The notes beneath the pieces are model-generated. The model did no database searches. It was not told where the DNA came from and saw only the letters and a list, made by a program, of their open reading frames with translations. From positions 1 to 64,000 of the forward strand of contig CADBCY010000017.1 of NCBI GenBank assembly GCA_902793325.1: a stretch of 64,000 nt of DNA, written 5' to 3'. Below are positions 61,017 to 64,000 of this stretch, piece after piece. Every line of letters begins with the position of its first letter. The stretch's first letter is position 1. The DNA comes from an uncultured Eubacteriales bacterium. Lineage in GTDB: Bacteria > Bacillota > Clostridia > Christensenellales > Aristaeellaceae. A program made the position numbers and the translations under genes.

Positions 61017-61934
61017 TTAGATGAAGCCTTCGCCGCGGATGAGCTTCGACACAGCGTTGGAGCCCACCAGCAGGATGACGCTGACCACGCTCTTGAGCAT
61101 GCTGATGGCCGTGGACAGCGGGTAGTTGCCGGTGCCGCTGGTGGCGATGTTGTACACGTAGAGGTCCAGCACCTCGATGTAATCCTGGTTGAAGGCGTTC
61201 TGGAACACGTAGTACTGCTCCATGCCGTTGGAGAGGAAGTTGGCCAGGTTCAGCATGACGATGACGAAGTACGTCGGCAGGATGCTGGGGATGGTGATGT
61301 GCCAGATGATCTGCATGCGCGTGGCGCCGTCCACCTTGGCGGCCTCGATCATCTGCTCGTCGATGCCGGTGATGGCCGCCAGATACATGATGGCCGCCCA
61401 GCCGGCGTTCTTCCAGGTGAGCCACAGCCACATCTTGAACCAGATGTGCTTGGACGATTTCAGAAAGGAGATGGGCTTGGCGATCACGCCCAGGTCCGTC
61501 AGCACCGAGTTCACCGCGCCGCTGGAGCCGAATATGTTGAACGCGATGGAGAACACCAGCACCCAGCTGATGAAGTTCGGCAGCGTGGTGACCGTCTGCA
61601 CGAATTTCTGGTAGGGGCGGCAGCGGATCTCGTTGAGGAACACCGCGAAGATCATCGGGAACCAGGAAAAGAACAGCGAGATGCCGCTCATGGCGAAGGT
61701 GTTGCGCAGCACGCGGAGCACGTCCGCCGTGCGCACGGGATTGGAGATGATGTGCGAGAACCACTTCAGGCCCACGAAGGTTTCACGGGTGATCGGGAAC
61801 GGCGGGCGGTAGTCGTGGAAGGCGTAGATCCAGCCGTACAGCGGAAAGTAGGCGAAGATCGCCACCAGGATGATAAACGGCAGGATGTACAGGAATTCCC
61901 TGTACGACCGCGCCTTTCGATTGTCGCTCCGCAT
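61017..61934 (-). CDS. carbohydrate ABC transporter permease (YteP/LplB-type)
   Basis: 305 residues from ATG 61934, about 7 nt after GGGAGG; the frame to 62006 is unsupported. Six membrane spans and the EAA loop (EQMIEAAKVDGATRMQIIWH). It ends SKLIRGEGFI, the usual LplB ending. First gene of the sugar importer operon. Confidence 0.92.
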   Translation of the reverse strand: MRSDNRKARSYREFLYILPFIILVAIFAYFPLYGWIYAFHDYRPPFPITRETFVGLKWFSHIISNPVRTADVLRVLRNTFAMSGISLFFSWFPMIFAVFLNEIRCRPYQKFVQTVTTLPNFISWVLVFSIAFNIFGSSGAVNSVLTDLGVIAKPISFLKSSKHIWFKMWLWLTWKNAGWAAIMYLAAITGIDEQMIEAAKVDGATRMQIIWHITIPSILPTYFVIVMLNLANFLSNGMEQYYVFQNAFNQDYIEVLDLYVYNIATSGTGNYPLSTAISMLKSVVSVILLVGSNAVSKLIRGEGFI

Positions 61935-62156
61935 ATCCGCACCTCCCGGCGTCGGCGGCGCGCCGGAGCGCCCGCCAAGCCGCGAACCTCCGAGCGTCGC
62001 CCACACTACCTACATAAAATATGATAGTGTAAACAGGACGTTATGGCAATACTTCTTTGTCAAAAAGCTGTCCCAAAACAACAAAAAAGTATAAAACCGA
62101 CAACAGAAGCGCAACAAATGAGAATCTACATATTTGTCGATATGTTTACAGGTTTA
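61935..62156. other. AT-rich leader and intergenic DNA upstream of the sugar importer
   Basis: No gene. 62000-62160 is clearly richer in A/T than the rest of the window. It holds the importer promoter (listed) and a plus-strand TTGTCG (62137-62142), 17 bp, ATACTA combination that could drive the downstream hairpin element. Confidence 0.45.
62021..62049 (-). promoter_or_regulatory. promoter of the sugar importer operon
   Basis: Minus strand TTGCCA (62049-62044), 17-bp spacer, TATCAT (62026-62021), followed by a leader of about 80 nt. Confidence 0.72.
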
Positions 62157-62306
62157 ATACTAGGCTCAATCTAAAAGTGATTATATGCGGAGCAGATTTT
62201 TCGTTCTGCCAAAGCCGAACGGAGGGAGGCGGAAGGTTGCGAACCTGAAGGTTCGCAAGTTCAGCCCGTTGGGCTGAACCGCGGCATTTTAGATTGAGAA
62301 TAGTAT
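62157..62306. repeat. 150-bp inverted-repeat-bounded multi-hairpin element
   Basis: Terminal arms of 20 bp (62157-62176 and 62287-62306) match at 18 positions, including a perfect CTCAATCTAAAA/TTTTAGATTGAG. Inside are three stems: GCAGA/TCTGC (near 62192-62210), GCGAACCT/AGGTTCGC (62239-62256, 2-nt loop) and GTTCAGCCC/GGGCTGAAC (62259-62279). It could be a miniature inverted-repeat element or a structured RNA. No ORF is credible. Confidence 0.6.
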
Positions 62307-62479
62307 AACATTGCGCCCGCGGCCATCGCGCCCGCGGTCCGCCCCGCACGGGGGCGGCATGACAGGACGGGCGGAGGTCCCGCCCGCCCTGGAGGCGCCG
62401 GAATCTCCGCCCGCTGTCTATGCAGTTGTCTGGGAGGCCTCGCCGATGCGAAGCCCGTTCCGGCCGGAGCCGGTTCGCG
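62307..62479. other. GC-rich intergenic DNA, no gene seen
   Basis: Only short CG-rich self-complementary runs (for example CCCGCGG and GCCCCGCACGGGGGC) are visible. These could terminate the gene to the right, but none is followed by a T-run on the minus strand. Confidence 0.4.
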
Positions 62480-64000
62480 TTACGGCGTATACACGCGGTT
62501 GATCTCCACGACCTTGCCGCCCTCGACGCGGATGGTGGTGTTGTAGGCGTCGAAGCTGTCGAGCTGCGCGGCCTGCATGGCGTCGATCATGCCGTCGTAG
62601 TCCGCCACGACCGGATCCCGGTCGATGTCGGAGGCGTCGGTGTAGGTAACGGAGGGATCGACGACCAGCGTGGTCGCGCCGTGGTTGGTATAGGTGGGCA
62701 GGTCGTCATAGTCCATGACGGTAAAGCCGTTGGAGTCTCCGGGGGTCCCCAGCACGAGTCCGCCCTCGTCCAGGCCGCCGTTGATGATCAGGCCATCGTC
62801 TCCCCATTCCAGGGATTCCACCACGTAGCGCCGATCGCCCGTGACGAGGGTATCGCCCACGGCGAGCTGGTTGATGTCCACGATGTCGTACCAGTCCTGG
62901 GTGTAGATGCTCACGGCGTTCATGTACGTGGCGGAAGCGCCGCGGAGCACGTCGCCGCGGTCGAACGACACCGCGTAGGTGCCGTCGGGCAGGCGGTTAA
63001 TGTCGAAGGATTCGACCTGCGGCAGGACGGTCTTTGCCGCCGGCGCCGTCTCGTCCTCAAACACCACGGTGTTGCTCAGCCACTTCGCGCCCGTCGCCTC
63101 GGACACCGCCATGGCCGCGAAGTTCATGTTGCCGTCGTCCCAGTCGCTGTCCGCGCTGAAGCTGCCGGAGATGCTGTTGCCGGCGTTGGCCTTCAGCTCG
63201 AAGCCGTCGATGACCATGACCAGGTTGTCCTTCCTGAAGTCGGGCTCGTCGCCGAAGGTCAGCAGCAGCAGGTTGAACATGGCCTTCTCCCCGCCCAGGT
63301 TCGTCAGCGACCAGTGGTAGGTCTTTACGCCGTCGGTGTCGCCGCTGTCGTCGGAGGGCGTCACGGTCAGGGCCAGGTTCACGGGGGTCTCCGCGCTGCC
63401 CTCGCCCATCCAGGTTTCCTCCGGAGCGGTATCGAACCAGGCGTTCACCATCGCGTCGATGTCGGAGGGGCGGATCTTGCCCTCCTCGACCATCAGCCCG
63501 TGGTCGGCGGCAAAGCCCGCCAGCGCCACGTCCAGCTTCTGGCCGTAGATGCCGTCGTAGCTGCCCGCGTCGTAGCCGAGCTGGCTCACGATCTGCTGCA
63601 GCGCGCGGATGTCCTCGCCGCGGCGGCCGCGCTCGAACACCGTGCCCGACTCGATCGTCTCATGCTGCTCGTAGCCGCAATCCGTGCACACGCGCACGCG
63701 CTCGCCGGGCGTGGAGCGGGTCATTTCGCGCACGGTCTCCCAGGGGCCGAACTCGTGGCTCAGCCGCTGCCGGGTCTGGGGCCAGGCGATGCCGTCGGGG
63801 TTCAGGCCCTGGTCGCTCTGGTAATGGATGAGCGCCTTCTCCGTGCCGCCGCCGAACACGCCGTCCGCGCCGCCCGCGTTCAGGTAGCCCTGGTCCGCCA
63901 GGAGCTGCTGGAGGTTGTACACCTCCACGCTGCGATCCCCGCGGCGCAGCGTGCCCTCGGGGTCGAAGCTCTCCTCGCCGCCGTCGTGGCCGCAGACCCG
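62480..64000 (-). CDS. peptidoglycan-binding-domain repeat protein, 5' end outside the window
   Basis: The frame is open from base 64000, so about 506 C-terminal residues are seen. Two units combine a cysteine-containing segment with a PG_binding_1-like domain. The first has RVCGHDGGEE, then RRGDRSVEVYNLQQLLADQG and DGVFGGGTEKAL. The second has VCTDCGYEQHE, then RGRRGEDIRALQQIVSQLG and DGIYGQKLDVAL. The remaining 330 residues are beta-rich and acidic (Asp/Gly/Thr), with LNLA- and TYTDAS-like strands and no family I recognise. Likely secreted and wall-bound. A GTG at 63928 is internal, not the start. Confidence 0.8.
   Translation of the reverse strand, partial: RVCGHDGGEESFDPEGTLRRGDRSVEVYNLQQLLADQGYLNAGGADGVFGGGTEKALIHYQSDQGLNPDGIAWPQTRQRLSHEFGPWETVREMTRSTPGERVRVCTDCGYEQHETIESGTVFERGRRGEDIRALQQIVSQLGYDAGSYDGIYGQKLDVALAGFAADHGLMVEEGKIRPSDIDAMVNAWFDTAPEETWMGEGSAETPVNLALTVTPSDDSGDTDGVKTYHWSLTNLGGEKAMFNLLLLTFGDEPDFRKDNLVMVIDGFELKANAGNSISGSFSADSDWDDGNMNFAAMAVSEATGAKWLSNTVVFEDETAPAAKTVLPQVESFDINRLPDGTYAVSFDRGDVLRGASATYMNAVSIYTQDWYDIVDINQLAVGDTLVTGDRRYVVESLEWGDDGLIINGGLDEGGLVLGTPGDSNGFTVMDYDDLPTYTNHGATTLVVDPSVTYTDASDIDRDPVVADYDGMIDAMQAAQLDSFDAYNTTIRVEGGKVVEINRVYTP

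Overview
The window looks like chromosome of a GC-rich, spore-forming member of the Clostridia (Bacillota). T-box leaders precede serS and thrS. A spoIIR-sleB-ypeB cluster and a ytfI/ytfJ-like pair are endospore genes, RNase Y is present, and housekeeping promoters are clear TTGACA/TATAAT types. BspA-type leucine-rich repeat proteins and many small secreted proteins fit a gut or rumen lineage such as Christensenellales; that placement is inference. I see no rRNA, tRNA, CRISPR array, prophage or intact transposon. Region 1-26.5 kb: a 4-alpha-glucanotransferase/glycogen phosphorylase fusion, an ECF sigma/anti-sigma pair, T-box-controlled serS whose product lacks about 20 residues containing class II motif 2, two BspA-like LRR genes (one frameshifted), a vWA-like/MoxR-type ATPase pair, T-box-controlled thrS, a glgP plus GH13 amylase unit, an aminotransferase, an Lrp-type regulator coupled to a second aminotransferase, and a coiled-coil membrane protein. 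Region 26.5-41.7 kb: a solitary MazF-like toxin downstream of spoIIR-sleB-ypeB, an acyl-CoA ligase with an E2-like acyltransferase, a YfcE-type phosphodiesterase, a D,D-carboxypeptidase, RNase Y, a small methyltransferase, the ytfI/ytfJ-like pair, a polytopic membrane protein, free-methionine-sulfoxide reductase and secreted proteins. Region 41.8-47.7 kb: a sugar nucleotidyltransferase fused to a degenerate phosphomannomutase half, a secreted Big2-type protein, and a membrane diguanylate cyclase paired with a secreted HExxH protein. Region 47.8-56 kb: a peptide-scavenging locus with a five-gene Dpp/Opp-type ABC importer, a downstream M14 carboxypeptidase and a divergent M42 aminopeptidase. Region 56-64 kb: an IS3-family remnant, a carbohydrate ABC importer (two permeases and a binding protein) followed by a cytoplasmic parallel beta-helix protein, an AT-rich gap holding an inverted-repeat-bounded multi-hairpin element, and the 3' part of a peptidoglycan-binding-domain gene that leaves the window. 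How the genes work together: the fusion, the separate GlgP and the GH13 enzyme give a complete alpha-glucan phosphorolysis set. The Dpp importer, M14 and M42 form a peptide import and trimming set, and the beta-helix protein probably acts on glycans brought in by its importer. Most starts were set by Shine-Dalgarno spacing, and several are shorter than the longest reading frame.
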